Shown here: piece by piece, positions 18,218 to 26,004 of the stretch
Layout: every line of letters begins with the position of its first letter
How positions within the stretch are numbered: position 1 is the stretch's first letter
Assembly (NCBI GenBank): GCA_017414965.1
Contig: JAFQJL010000019.1
Span: 62,001-126,000, forward strand
Origin: Clostridia bacterium
GTDB taxonomy: Bacteria > Bacillota > Clostridia > Oscillospirales > Acutalibacteraceae
Reading direction: 5' to 3'
Length of the DNA: 64,000 bases
Translations under genes and position numbers: made by a program
Notes under the pieces: model-generated
The model's input: the letters and a program-made list of their open reading frames with translations, nothing else
Databases searched by the model: none
What the model was told of the DNA's origin: nothing

Positions 18218-18481
18218 TTATTTTGCCAAAAGCAGACCGAGCATCAGCCCAAACCCACCGCCGAGCAGCGCCCAACCGCCGCAAACCAGCCGATAGCGAA
18301 GTCGGGCGCGCCGAAGGCCGCTGTACGAGCCGGCCTGTCGGACGGCCGCGTCGGCTTCCTGCTGAAGTTGCTGCCATTCGCTTTCGCCGGCACTCGCCCG
18401 CACCACCAACAACGCCCGTTCAAAATAGGGGTTATCCGGTTGATGAACCTCAATCATTTGGCGGTTGATCCCTTTGATCAT
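18218..18481 (-). CDS. small membrane protein of unknown function
   Basis: 87 residues. The N-terminal half is soluble (MIKGINRQMIEVHQPDNPYF, then ERALLVVR), the middle is Ala/Gln/Arg-rich, and a single C-terminal hydrophobic helix (WALLGGGFGLMLGLLLAK) suggests a tail-anchored membrane protein. A full AGGAGGT lies 9 nt before ATG 18481, and the frame is followed by a terminator, so it is a real gene. I do not recognise a named domain. It reads away from the DUF6062 gene's end and may be monocistronic. Confidence 0.75.
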   Translation of the reverse strand: MIKGINRQMIEVHQPDNPYFERALLVVRASAGESEWQQLQQEADAAVRQAGSYSGLRRARLRYRLVCGGWALLGGGFGLMLGLLLAK

Positions 18482-18604
18482 ATCACGCCCACCTCCTACC
18501 GGATTATGCCCTCAAAAAAGAGGGGTTATACGGGTCGGGAACGACGAATTTTAGCGTTTTTTTGTCAAGGGGTTATTACAAATTGTAGAGAGATTTTTTT
18601 TGAA

Positions 18605-18634
18605 GTTTGGTTGAAAGTTTGGTTGAAAGTGTGG
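18605..18634 (+). repeat. 12-bp tandem repeat, about 2.4 copies
   Basis: GTTTGGTTGAAA is repeated head to tail (18605-18616, 18617-18628) and then decays (GTGTGGAAA). It lies in the 259-nt gap between two minus-strand genes. That gap also has two TTTTTCCAC strings, but no clear promoter or terminator could be assigned. Confidence 0.6.
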
Positions 18635-18740
18635 AAAAATCGCGTAGATTTGCCGCTTTTTCCACCTCAAAAGGCATTTAAAAGAGTGAATTTCCAACTT
18701 TTTCCACATACAGAATGTTGAATTCCCTTTACAAAAAAGC

Positions 18741-19436
18741 TCATTTTTCGAGGGGGCGAGAAGTGAGAAAACGAACGGAACGTTCCGGCGCGTCTTTGGA
18801 CGTTCCCCAGTCGGTATTTTCGGTGCGATTTCGGTAATCGTACATCCGACAAAAGTGGTCCACGTCGGCTTTGAGCGCGTGGAGTGAGCGCTGGCTGATC
18901 GCTGCTGCTTGCTTGCAAAATTCGGTGCGTTCTTTCTTGCGCATCACGCGCTCGGCTGCCTCGGTCAACAGACCGAAATGGGGCAAGCACAGATCGGGTT
19001 GCTCGGCAAATAACTGACGAAAATCGCGTTCCTGCATCCAAACGTGGCACGCGTTTTCGAGCATACGGCTCATATTTTGATCGATCTGCTCGCACACAAA
19101 GCACCGCTTCATCGATTCCAGCGCTGCCTTGCCTTGCTTGACCGGATCCTTCGGCAACATTCCGTTGCCGAATACCTGTTGATCCAAGGTAGCCAGCCGC
19201 GTCTGCATCGTCAGCGCGACGCTTAGATGCTTGTGCTGCTTCATACATTGCGCGTAATGATGCAGACAAAAGCCGGTTTTGTTGGTTTCGATGCGCACGT
19301 CCGGCTCCATCATCGCGGCGCCGGTGATGTACTCGATCATTCGCGACTCCAGCAGATCGCGCAGTCGGCAGACGGGGCAACCGTCCTTCGGCTCAAATAC
19401 CTCGCTGATCGGAATGCTGCAAATATCGTATTTCAT
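18741..19436 (-). CDS. DUF6062 family protein, probable metal-binding Cys-rich protein
   Basis: 231 residues, cytosolic, no signal peptide. N-terminal MKYDICSIPISEVFEPKDGCPVC begins a CPxC motif typical of the clostridial DUF6062 group. Further Cys/His clusters follow (TGFCLHHYAQC, CFVCEQ, LCLPHFG, DHFCRMY), so metal or cluster binding is plausible. The function is not known. AGGAGGTTTTACCT precedes ATG 19436. It lies just downstream of degV on the same strand but is separated from it by a strong hairpin terminator, so read-through would be needed for cotranscription. Confidence 0.85.
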   Translation of the reverse strand: MKYDICSIPISEVFEPKDGCPVCRLRDLLESRMIEYITGAAMMEPDVRIETNKTGFCLHHYAQCMKQHKHLSVALTMQTRLATLDQQVFGNGMLPKDPVKQGKAALESMKRCFVCEQIDQNMSRMLENACHVWMQERDFRQLFAEQPDLCLPHFGLLTEAAERVMRKKERTEFCKQAAAISQRSLHALKADVDHFCRMYDYRNRTENTDWGTSKDAPERSVRFLTSRPLEK

Positions 19437-19451
19437 AGGTAAAACCTCCTA

Positions 19452-19494
19452 AAAATAAAGAGGCAGACCACTGGTGTGGTTGCCTCTTTATTTT
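19452..19494 (-). terminator. terminator after degV
   Basis: Long two-part hairpin: outer arm AATAAAGAGGCA pairs with TGCCTCTTTATT, and inner ACCAC pairs with GTGGT around TGGT. A/T runs flank it on both sides. Confidence 0.85.
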
Positions 19495-19514
19495 ATCGTA
19501 TCGGGGTGGCTTTG

Positions 19515-20387
19515 TCAACGCTTGTCCGCCATAAAGAAGACGGCCAGTGTGCCGGGGCCGGAGTGACTGCCGATGACCGTACCGATCGGCTGAATCACAA
19601 TGTTTTCCACGCCGGCGCGTTCACGGAGCATATCCGCCAGCGTATTGGCGTCGTCCTCGCAATCGCCGTGGCAAATGAACACCGGCTGATCCTTGAGTTC
19701 GCCCAAGCAGGAGTTTATCGCGCGGTTGGCCAGTTCTTCAATCGACGCTTTGCGACCGCGCTTTTTACCCACCAAGATCAAGTGACCTTCGTCGTCAACG
19801 TGCAGGATCGGCTTGATGCCGATCAGGCTGCCGAGGATTGCCGAACTCTTGGAAACGCGACCGCCGCGGTGCAGGAACATCAGATCGTCCACCGTAAACC
19901 AGTGAGCGAGGTTCAACTTGTTTTCTTCCAACCATTGCAGGTTTTCGTCCAACGACATCCCGTTTTGCTGGTTGTGCAGGGCGTAGGTGACCAGCAATGC
20001 TTCGCCCATCGACGCACACAGGCTGTCCACCACTTCGATGCGGCGATCGGGATACTTCTCGCGCAGTTCGACCGCGCCTTGCACGCACGATTGATAGGTG
20101 CCGCTTAATCCACCCGAAAAGGCGATGTGCAGCACGTCCTCACCGGCGGCGACGAGCGGCTCGATCGCCTCGCAGAACTGCCACGCGTTCATCTGCATGG
20201 TGGAGGCGGAGCCGCCGTCACGCAGATACTGATAAAATTCCTTTAGCGGCATACTGTCCGCTGCGCCTTCGGTGAACTCGCGACCGGTATCCAGGCGGCA
20301 GGTCAGTCCCAAAAGCGGCATGCGATGATCCGTATAAAACGATACCGGCAGATCGCAGGTGGTATCGGTTGTGATTCGATAATTCAT
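19515..20387 (-). CDS. DegV family fatty-acid-binding protein (FakB-like)
   Basis: 290 residues. DegV/FakB proteins hold an acyl chain for phosphorylation by the FakA kinase, allowing use of exogenous fatty acids. Motifs: YRITTDTTCDLP at the N-terminus, STMQMNAWQF (family usually TSQP/TSQ), and HIAFSGGLSGTYQSC around the carboxylate-binding serine. Further along are VDSLCASMGEALL and FLHRGGRVS. The substrate loop differs from common FakB proteins (TMQMN), so the ligand may differ. AGGAGG precedes ATG 20387; it has its own promoter and terminator. No fakA is nearby. Confidence 0.9.
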   Translation of the reverse strand: MNYRITTDTTCDLPVSFYTDHRMPLLGLTCRLDTGREFTEGAADSMPLKEFYQYLRDGGSASTMQMNAWQFCEAIEPLVAAGEDVLHIAFSGGLSGTYQSCVQGAVELREKYPDRRIEVVDSLCASMGEALLVTYALHNQQNGMSLDENLQWLEENKLNLAHWFTVDDLMFLHRGGRVSKSSAILGSLIGIKPILHVDDEGHLILVGKKRGRKASIEELANRAINSCLGELKDQPVFICHGDCEDDANTLADMLRERAGVENIVIQPIGTVIGSHSGPGTLAVFFMADKR

Positions 20388-20433
20388 GATTTAATTCCTC
20401 CTATTACGACAAGTGGTTTTCAAAACTACATTC

Positions 20434-20462
20434 ATTATAGACGTTTTTAAGCGATATGTCAA
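20434..20462 (-). promoter_or_regulatory. sigma-A promoter of degV
   Basis: Minus strand: TTGACA (20462-20457), a 17-nt spacer and TATAAT (20439-20434). This is a consensus promoter. Confidence 0.85.
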
Positions 20463-20532
20463 TTACTTTTTTAAAATTTAAGCATATTACTTAAAAAATC
20501 CGCATATGGATGAGAAAAAAGGAGGGACGTTT

Positions 20533-20823
20533 ATGTTGTGTCGCATTACCGATCTGCACGATAAAGAGGTGATCGATATCGCCACCGGCAATCGACTGGG
20601 GTGTGTCGACGATGTGGAGGTGGATACCTGCTCGGCGCAGGTGTGCGCGATCGTCATACGCGGACGAGCCAAATTGCTTGGGTTGTTCGGCAGCGAGGAC
20701 GATCTGGTGATCCCGTGGAGAGAGATCGAGATCGTCGGGGACGAAACGGTGCTGGTAAACCATCCGGAACTGCCTCGTCGACATCGAAAAAACCGCTTGA
20801 TTAACGGGATTTTTACGCGTTAA
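20533..20823 (+). CDS. YlmC/YmxH family PRC-barrel protein
   Basis: 96-residue protein with a PRC-barrel-like fold: MLCRITDLHDKEVIDIATGN, then RLGCVDDVEVD, and the hydrophobic strand pattern IVIRGRAKLLGLFGSEDD, then LVIPWREIEIVGDETVLVN. The family is restricted to endospore formers and linked to sporulation, with no known biochemical activity. ATG 20533 follows AAAAAAGGAGGG; an upstream in-frame start (20506) lacks a ribosome site. It stands alone just before rpsB. Confidence 0.88.
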   Translation: MLCRITDLHDKEVIDIATGNRLGCVDDVEVDTCSAQVCAIVIRGRAKLLGLFGSEDDLVIPWREIEIVGDETVLVNHPELPRRHRKNRLINGIFTR

Positions 20824-20842
20824 AAATTTTTTCAAAAAACAC

Positions 20843-20871
20843 TTGACTATTCGGTAGGGATTATATATAAT
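20843..20871 (+). promoter_or_regulatory. sigma-A promoter of rpsB-tsf
   Basis: TTGACT (20843-20848), a 17-nt spacer and TATAAT (20866-20871), about 100 nt before rpsB. Confidence 0.85.
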
Positions 20872-20889
20872 ATATAGGCAAAAAACTCA

Positions 20890-20948
20890 CACATCGTTTA
20901 TGCGCGGTCGGTGCCGGTTTTGCCGGTGGCTGTGCTTTCGGCGATGTG
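20890..20948 (+). promoter_or_regulatory. structured rpsB mRNA leader, candidate S2 autoregulation site
   Basis: CACATCG (20890-20896) pairs with CGATGTG (20942-20948) and encloses a GC-rich stem around GCCGG-TTTTG-CCGGT. It ends about 26 nt before the rpsB start, just ahead of the ribosome site. An r-protein leader is inferred from position and shape. Confidence 0.45.
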
Positions 20949-20974
20949 GAGGAAAAACCAAGGAGGAAAAAATT

Positions 20975-21715
20975 ATGTCCGTAGTATCCATGAAGCAGTT
21001 GCTCGAAGCCGGTGTCCATTTTGGTCACCAGACCCGTCGCTGGAACCCGAAGATGGCTCCGTACATCTTCACCGAGCGTAACGGTATCTACATCATCGAC
21101 CTGCAGAAGACCGTCAAGAAGTTGGATGAGGCGTATATGTTCATCCGCGAGCTGTCCGCCAAGGGCGAGACTGTGCTGTTTGTCGGTACCAAGAAGCAGG
21201 CGCAGGATTCCGTTCGTGAGGAAGCCGAGCGTGCCGGTGCGTATTTTGTCAATGCGCGTTGGCTGGGCGGTATGCTCACCAACTTCCGCACCATCCGTGG
21301 CCGCATCGCCCGTCTGAACCAGCTCAACACCATGAAGGAAGACGGTACCTTCGATCTGCTGCCGAAGAAAGAAGTCGCTCAGCTCGAGAACGAGATTGCC
21401 AAGCTCGAGAAGTTTATGGGCGGCATCAAAGAGATGAAGAAGCTGCCGGGCGCGCTGTTCATCGTTGATCCGCGCAAGGAAAAGATCGCGGTTGCCGAAG
21501 CCAAGAAACTGGGCATTCCGGTTGTGGCGATCGTTGACACCAACTGCGATCCGGATGATGCCGATTACGTCATTCCGGGTAACGACGACGCGATCCGTGC
21601 CGTCAAGTTGATCGCCGGTGCGATGGCCAGCGCGATTATCGAAGGCCGCCAGGGCGAGGATGCCGGCGAGGAAGCCGCTGCTGAGGAAGCTCCCGCCGCG
21701 GAAGCCGCCGAATAA
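20975..21715 (+). CDS. rpsB: 30S ribosomal protein S2
   Basis: 246 residues. N-terminal [32 protein letters not shown] and [11 protein letters not shown] are the S2 hallmarks; [18 protein letters not shown] and [20 protein letters not shown] complete the family. The last 24 residues are an Ala/Glu-rich acidic tail common in Clostridia. ATG 20975 is chosen because AAGGAGG lies just before it; the longer frame from 20900 runs through the leader hairpin. It is followed by tsf. Confidence 0.98.
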   Translation: MSVVSMKQLLEAGVHFGHQTRRWNPKMAPYIFTERNGIYIIDLQKTVKKLDEAYMFIRELSAKGETVLFVGTKKQAQDSVREEAERAGAYFVNARWLGGMLTNFRTIRGRIARLNQLNTMKEDGTFDLLPKKEVAQLENEIAKLEKFMGGIKEMKKLPGALFIVDPRKEKIAVAEAKKLGIPVVAIVDTNCDPDDADYVIPGNDDAIRAVKLIAGAMASAIIEGRQGEDAGEEAAAEEAPAAEAAE

Positions 21716-21742
21716 GAATCACTCACAGGAGGTATATGCGAA

Positions 21743-22645
21743 ATGAATTTCACTGCAAAAGACGTTACCACGCTGCGTGAGCGTACCGGCGTTGGTATGA
21801 AGGCTTGTGCCGATGCGCTGAAGGCTGCTGACGGCGATATGGAAAAAGCCATTGACGTGCTGCGCGAAAAGGGCCTCGCTGCTCAGGCGAAGAAGTCCGG
21901 TCGTGTGGCCGCTGAGGGTATGGTCTACGCGATGGCTGCCGAGAACGTCGGCGTGATCGTGGAGGTTAACTCCGAGACCGACTTTGTGGCGAAGAACGAG
22001 CGTTTCCAGAACTTTGTTAAGGGCGTGGCGAACATCATCGCCGAGCAGAATCCGGCTTCGGTCGAGGCGCTGCAGGAGTGTCCGATGGACGATGGCACCG
22101 TGGCGACCGCGCTGCAGGCCAACGTTCTCGCTATCGGTGAGAACCAGAGCATCCGCCGCTTCGAGCGTGTGGAGGGCAAGTGCGTGACCTATATGCACGA
22201 CAACGGCCGTATCGGCGTTCTGGTCAACTTCGATTCCACCGTGTCTGCGGATGTGCTCACCACCGTGGGTAAGGACGTCGCGATGCAGATCGCGTCGATG
22301 AATCCGGAATATCTGGATAACGCGTCCGTGCCGGCGAGCGTGATCGATCACGAGCGCGAGGTGCTGCTGTCCCAGATCGCCAACGATCCGAAGATGGCGA
22401 GCAAGCCGGATATGGTCAAGGAAAAGATGGTCGACGGTCGTATCCGCAAGTTCTACGAGCAGAACTGCCTGGTTAACCAGGAGTTCATCAAGAACGGCGA
22501 TCAGACGGTTGCGCAGTACGTCGCGGAATCCGCGAAGGCTGCCGGCGGCGAGCTGACGATCAAATCCTTCATCCGCTATGAGCGCGGCGAAGGCATCGAG
22601 AAGCGTCAGGACGATCTGGCTGCCGAGATCGCGAAAATGGTGTAA
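21743..22645 (+). CDS. tsf: Elongation factor Ts
   Basis: Guanine-nucleotide exchange factor for EF-Tu. The 300-residue protein starts with the UBA-like domain MNFTAKDVTTLRERTGVGMK (then ACADAL), then the core with VNSETDFVAKNERFQNF and, later, MHDNGRIGVLVNF. The C-terminal DQTVAQYVAESAKAAGGEL-type block completes it. It starts 27 nt after rpsB with a good AGGAGG site. Confidence 0.98.
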   Translation: MNFTAKDVTTLRERTGVGMKACADALKAADGDMEKAIDVLREKGLAAQAKKSGRVAAEGMVYAMAAENVGVIVEVNSETDFVAKNERFQNFVKGVANIIAEQNPASVEALQECPMDDGTVATALQANVLAIGENQSIRRFERVEGKCVTYMHDNGRIGVLVNFDSTVSADVLTTVGKDVAMQIASMNPEYLDNASVPASVIDHEREVLLSQIANDPKMASKPDMVKEKMVDGRIRKFYEQNCLVNQEFIKNGDQTVAQYVAESAKAAGGELTIKSFIRYERGEGIEKRQDDLAAEIAKMV

Positions 22646-22664
22646 TCCACCACAAACACAAACA

Positions 22665-22699
22665 AAAACCACCGATGGAACGCCATCGGTGGTTTTCTT
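22665..22699 (+). terminator. terminator of rpsB-tsf
   Basis: A 14-bp stem (22665-22678 with 22683-22696) around AACG, followed by T's. Confidence 0.88.
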
Positions 22700-22730
22700 A
22701 TGTTTTGAGGCGGAAATTCGCGCGCGGTAC

Positions 22731-22759
22731 TTGCAATTTTCGGTCGAATTTCATATACT
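22731..22759 (+). promoter_or_regulatory. sigma-A promoter of the lipoprotein gene
   Basis: TTGCAA (22731-22736), a 17-nt spacer and TATACT (22754-22759). Confidence 0.75.
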
Positions 22760-22796
22760 ATATTTATAAAGTATGTATAAAAAGGAGCGATTGCAG

Positions 22797-23315
22797 ATGA
22801 AACGTTTGGGTGCCTTGTTGTTGGTGGCGGCTTTGCTGCTGTCTGGTTGTGCGGCGGCTCCGTCCGAGCCGGCTAAACCGAGTTACTCCACTCGTCCGGT
22901 CACCACCCATAAACCCACCGATCTGATCGAAGCCTCCCTGAAGGATATTCTCACCCAATCGGTGCTCACGCAGACGTTGGGGCGCGAGATGAAAGAACCG
23001 ACCGTGCTGGAGGGTGGCACGCAGCTGACCTGCCAATCCACCCAAAGCGAAGAGGAAATGCCGGTGCTGTTGACGGTCAATTTGGATGACAAATCCCGCG
23101 ATATGTTCGATCATTTCATTTCGCAGGCGATGTATCCCGAGATGACGTCCGTGGAACTGGGGGATGTGGCCTATTGGTCGGCGACCGCCAGCGTACTGGA
23201 CGTGTATGCCAAAAATCATATGATCGAGGTCAACCTCACCTGCATCGATCGTGATGCGGAGACGCTCAAGAGCCAGGCGATGGCGCTGGCGACCGCGATC
23301 ATCAACGCGCTGTGA
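22797..23315 (+). CDS. predicted lipoprotein of unknown function
   Basis: 172 residues. N-terminal MKRLGALLLVAALLLSGC is a clear lipoprotein signal peptide with lipobox LSGC, so the mature protein is anchored outside the membrane. The rest, about 150 residues, is a compact soluble domain (ASLKDILTQSVLTQTLGREM, with YWSATASVLDVYAKNHMIEV near its C-terminus) that I do not recognise. AAGGAGCG precedes ATG 22797; the longer frame from 22773 lacks a ribosome site. Its end abuts the end of the convergent AraC gene, with no terminator between them. Confidence 0.8.
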   Translation: MKRLGALLLVAALLLSGCAAAPSEPAKPSYSTRPVTTHKPTDLIEASLKDILTQSVLTQTLGREMKEPTVLEGGTQLTCQSTQSEEEMPVLLTVNLDDKSRDMFDHFISQAMYPEMTSVELGDVAYWSATASVLDVYAKNHMIEVNLTCIDRDAETLKSQAMALATAIINAL

Positions 23316-24200
23316 TCAGCGGATGATCGACCGGCGGTATTCGCTGGGCGTCATATGTGTAAATTGCTTGAAGCAGCGCGAAAAATACTGCGGACTGTCG
23401 AATTGCAGCAGCTCGGCGATCTGCGCCAGATTGCGCCGACCTTCGCGGATGAGCTTCTTGGCTTCCTTGATTTTTAAGGAATTGTAATACCGAATAATGC
23501 CGCCGGTTTTGTACAGCGCAAACAGGTTTTTTACCGCTGTTTCGCTTTTGCCGACCGCCTTGGCGATGTCGGCAAGAGTCAGCCGATCGTAGAGGTGTTC
23601 CTGCAACACGTCGAGGATCTCCTTGACCTCCATCGGCACGTCGATGCCGTTGATGTGCACGTTTAAGCGGCTTTGTTTGGTGAGGGTGTCCTTGTGTCGA
23701 TGCAGCTTGATGAGAAAGATCTCCAGCAGATTTTTTGTCATCTGCATATTGCCGAACGGGGCATCCGGCAGTACATCCAACCGCTGCAACAGCGGATTTT
23801 CCGGATCGGTCAACCGAAACCCGGACAACCCCTCGTCAAATAACATAGACAACAGCGCCTTTTCCTCGGCGTTTAACCGGATAATCTTACCTTCGAAATC
23901 GCGCATAGCCGGACTGTCGCACTCAAAGGTGATGATGCTGACATTTGGCGCTACGTCGCGGTTTCCGGAGAGGTTGTGGTACTCGTTCGGCTTGTGGAAG
24001 GTGACCTCGCCGCTTTTGAGGGTGAACTGGTTCTTGTCGGCGGCGCAGATCATTTCGCCCTTGTCGATGTAGACCATTTCCCAAAAGTTGTGCTTTTCGC
24101 CGTCATAAGCGAAATCTTTTGACAACTCCATATAGAAAATGGTCACGATCGTTTCGATGCGAAACACCGATTCCAAACGGTGCTTTATAAAATTATCCAA
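23316..24200 (-). CDS. AraC family transcriptional regulator
   Basis: 294 residues: an N-terminal cupin-like sensing domain (about 1-160, with FWEMVYIDKGEM and FHKPNEYHNL) and a C-terminal double HTH (about 195-294). The HTH includes LADIAKAVGKSETAVKNLF and the AraC signature DSPQYFSRCFKQFTHMTPSEY. The start is TTG 24200, with AAGGATG about 10 nt upstream. It is transcribed divergently from the deacetylase-isomerase-kinase-aldolase operon and is the obvious candidate regulator of it. The ligand is unknown but is probably a sugar of that pathway. Confidence 0.9.
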   Translation of the reverse strand: MDNFIKHRLESVFRIETIVTIFYMELSKDFAYDGEKHNFWEMVYIDKGEMICAADKNQFTLKSGEVTFHKPNEYHNLSGNRDVAPNVSIITFECDSPAMRDFEGKIIRLNAEEKALLSMLFDEGLSGFRLTDPENPLLQRLDVLPDAPFGNMQMTKNLLEIFLIKLHRHKDTLTKQSRLNVHINGIDVPMEVKEILDVLQEHLYDRLTLADIAKAVGKSETAVKNLFALYKTGGIIRYYNSLKIKEAKKLIREGRRNLAQIAELLQFDSPQYFSRCFKQFTHMTPSEYRRSIIR

Positions 24201-24232
24201 GCAAAATCACATCCTTGACTGATTGTATAAGT

Positions 24233-24283
24233 ATTATACCTAATTTTCTCTGTTTTTGCAAGTATAATATTATATAATATAAA
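24233..24283. promoter_or_regulatory. divergent promoters sharing one palindromic -35 box
   Basis: TTGCAA at 24256-24261 reads the same on both strands. On minus it pairs with TATAAT (24238-24233, 17-nt spacer) for the AraC gene. On plus it pairs with TATAAA (24278-24283, 16-nt spacer) for the sugar operon. Confidence 0.6.
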
Positions 24284-24322
24284 TTGGATAGTTAAATCCC
24301 ATTGTTAAAAGGAGGAAGATAT

Positions 24323-25030
24323 ATGTACACAGTATTGGTTATTTCCTGCCATCCCGATGACGTGGAGATCGCTTGTGCCGGTACGCTGCTCAAATGCAGA
24401 GAGCGCGGCGACCGCGTGGTGGTATGCCACTTGTGCAGCGGCAACCTCGGTCACGAGATCATTCCGCCGGAGGAGCTCATCCCGATGCGCGCGGCGGAGG
24501 CAAAGCGTGCCGGCGATATGGCCGGTATCGAGGTGATCTGGGGCGGATTCCACGATCTGGACATCTACTCGGATAACAAGGAATCCCGCGACAAAGTGGT
24601 CGACGTGATCAAGCGCGTCAATCCGGACTTTATCATCACGCACGATCCGGACGATTATATGCCCGATCACGTGGCGGTGTCCAAGCTGACGTTTGACGCC
24701 TCCTTTACGGCGACGCTTCCCAACTACGATACGCCGACCAAAACGCCGGCGCGTCTGGTTCCGATCTATTACATGGATACGCTTTGCGGTGTCAACTTCA
24801 ACCCGACGGAGTACGTTGACGTGTCCGAGCATATCGACAAAAAACTCGAAATGCTCGAATGCCACGAATCCCAGATCGTCTGGATGCGTGACCACGACAA
24901 TATCGATTTCCCCGATATGGTCAAGACCTGCTGCCGTTATCGCGGCTTCCAGTGCGGCGCGGACTACGCCGAGGGCTTCCGTCAATGTCAAGTGTACTTA
25001 AAAGGCACTACCAAACGGTATCTGCCGTAA
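24323..25030 (+). CDS. PIG-L (LmbE-like) family N-deacetylase
   Basis: 235 residues. Zinc-dependent deacetylases of this family act on N-acetylglucosamine-type groups. The metal motif HPDDVEIACAGTL is at the N-terminus and the second metal/catalytic motif THDPDDYMPDHVAVS is near residues 113-127. GGAGG precedes ATG 24323. It is the first gene of a five-gene operon. With an isomerase/deaminase-like protein, a sugar kinase and a bisphosphate aldolase after it, the most likely role is removing an acetyl group from an N-acetylated sugar or sugar phosphate. The exact substrate cannot be read from the sequence. Confidence 0.88.
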   Translation: MYTVLVISCHPDDVEIACAGTLLKCRERGDRVVVCHLCSGNLGHEIIPPEELIPMRAAEAKRAGDMAGIEVIWGGFHDLDIYSDNKESRDKVVDVIKRVNPDFIITHDPDDYMPDHVAVSKLTFDASFTATLPNYDTPTKTPARLVPIYYMDTLCGVNFNPTEYVDVSEHIDKKLEMLECHESQIVWMRDHDNIDFPDMVKTCCRYRGFQCGADYAEGFRQCQVYLKGTTKRYLP

Positions 25031-25055
25031 TTAAAATTTAAGGAGGATTTACATC

Positions 25056-26003
25056 ATGGATTTCAATTCGACTGTTAAAGGTTCTGCTCTGGAAGGCTTC
25101 TATCCCGCCGGTTGGGATTTTGAGAAGATCGATGCTTGCATCGGCGCGCCGGAGACGGTGTGCGATCGTCAGGCGTTCTGGAACAAGGATTTCCAGCCGC
25201 TGAAGTGTGAGTCGCTCGGCGAATTCGAGACCTACATGGGTCACGAGATCGCGATGCAGATCAAGCTGGCGAAGGATCGCGGCGAGAAGATCGCGTTCAT
25301 CCTGCCGGTTGGCCCGATGGGTATGTACAAGTGGGTCGTGTATTTCCTGAAAGAATGGAAGGTCGCGTGCGATCACGTGTACACCTTCAATATGGATGAG
25401 TGGGCGGATGCCGAGGGCAACACCCTGCCGTCGGACAACCCGGGCGCGTTCCAGTATGCGATGGAGCAGGCTCTGTTCAACCCGCTGGGCGAGCTGACCG
25501 TGCCGGTGGCGCAGCGCAACTTCGCCACCAAGACCAACCTGCCGACCTATCCGGAAAAGATCGCCGCTCTGAAAGCGGAGGGCGCCAAGCTGGTGCTGGT
25601 CTACGGTATCGGCCGTATGTGCCACATCGCGTTCTGGGAGCCGACCTTTGCGGCTGATTACGCGACCGAAGAAGAGTGGAAGGCTCAGCCGTATCGCATT
25701 GCGGCGAAGATCCATCCGCTCACGGTTGAGCAGAACGCTCTGACCAGCTTCAAGTCCCGCACCCCGTTGGTGCCGTGCCGCGCCAACACCATCGGCCCCG
25801 GCCTGTTTCTGCAGGCGGATTACGCCATCGGCGGTGCCGACGGCACGCTCGGTCGTGGTATGCAGTGGCAGGGTCTGTCGCTGTGGATGACGCTGCGTCA
25901 CGGTCAGACTCCGTGGATCACCTCGTCCTACATCCCGACACTCGCCGGCCGTCTGTTCTTCCTGAAAGAACTGGCTGGTCCGTTGACCGCGGAGTGCAAC
26001 TAA
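25056..26003 (+). CDS. NagB-like sugar-phosphate isomerase/deaminase with altered active-site loop
   Basis: 315 residues of the glucosamine-6-phosphate isomerase/6-phosphogluconolactonase superfamily. [13 protein letters not shown] matches the NagB FNMDEY segment. The catalytic loop [13 protein letters not shown] matches GIGxDGHIAFNEP and keeps the His and Glu of NagB, but Met-Cys replaces Asp-Gly, so the triad Asp is lost. The reaction may therefore be a deamination/isomerisation of a different amino-sugar phosphate, or another isomerisation. AAGGAGGATT precedes ATG 25056; it lies between the deacetylase and the kinase. Confidence 0.82.
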   Translation: MDFNSTVKGSALEGFYPAGWDFEKIDACIGAPETVCDRQAFWNKDFQPLKCESLGEFETYMGHEIAMQIKLAKDRGEKIAFILPVGPMGMYKWVVYFLKEWKVACDHVYTFNMDEWADAEGNTLPSDNPGAFQYAMEQALFNPLGELTVPVAQRNFATKTNLPTYPEKIAALKAEGAKLVLVYGIGRMCHIAFWEPTFAADYATEEEWKAQPYRIAAKIHPLTVEQNALTSFKSRTPLVPCRANTIGPGLFLQADYAIGGADGTLGRGMQWQGLSLWMTLRHGQTPWITSSYIPTLAGRLFFLKELAGPLTAECN

Positions 26004-26004
26004 T

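Noticed and set aside
18640-18710. TTTTTCCACA strings as DnaA boxes or an origin
   Set aside because: They do not fit TTATNCACA, only two occur, and no dnaA/dnaN is near.
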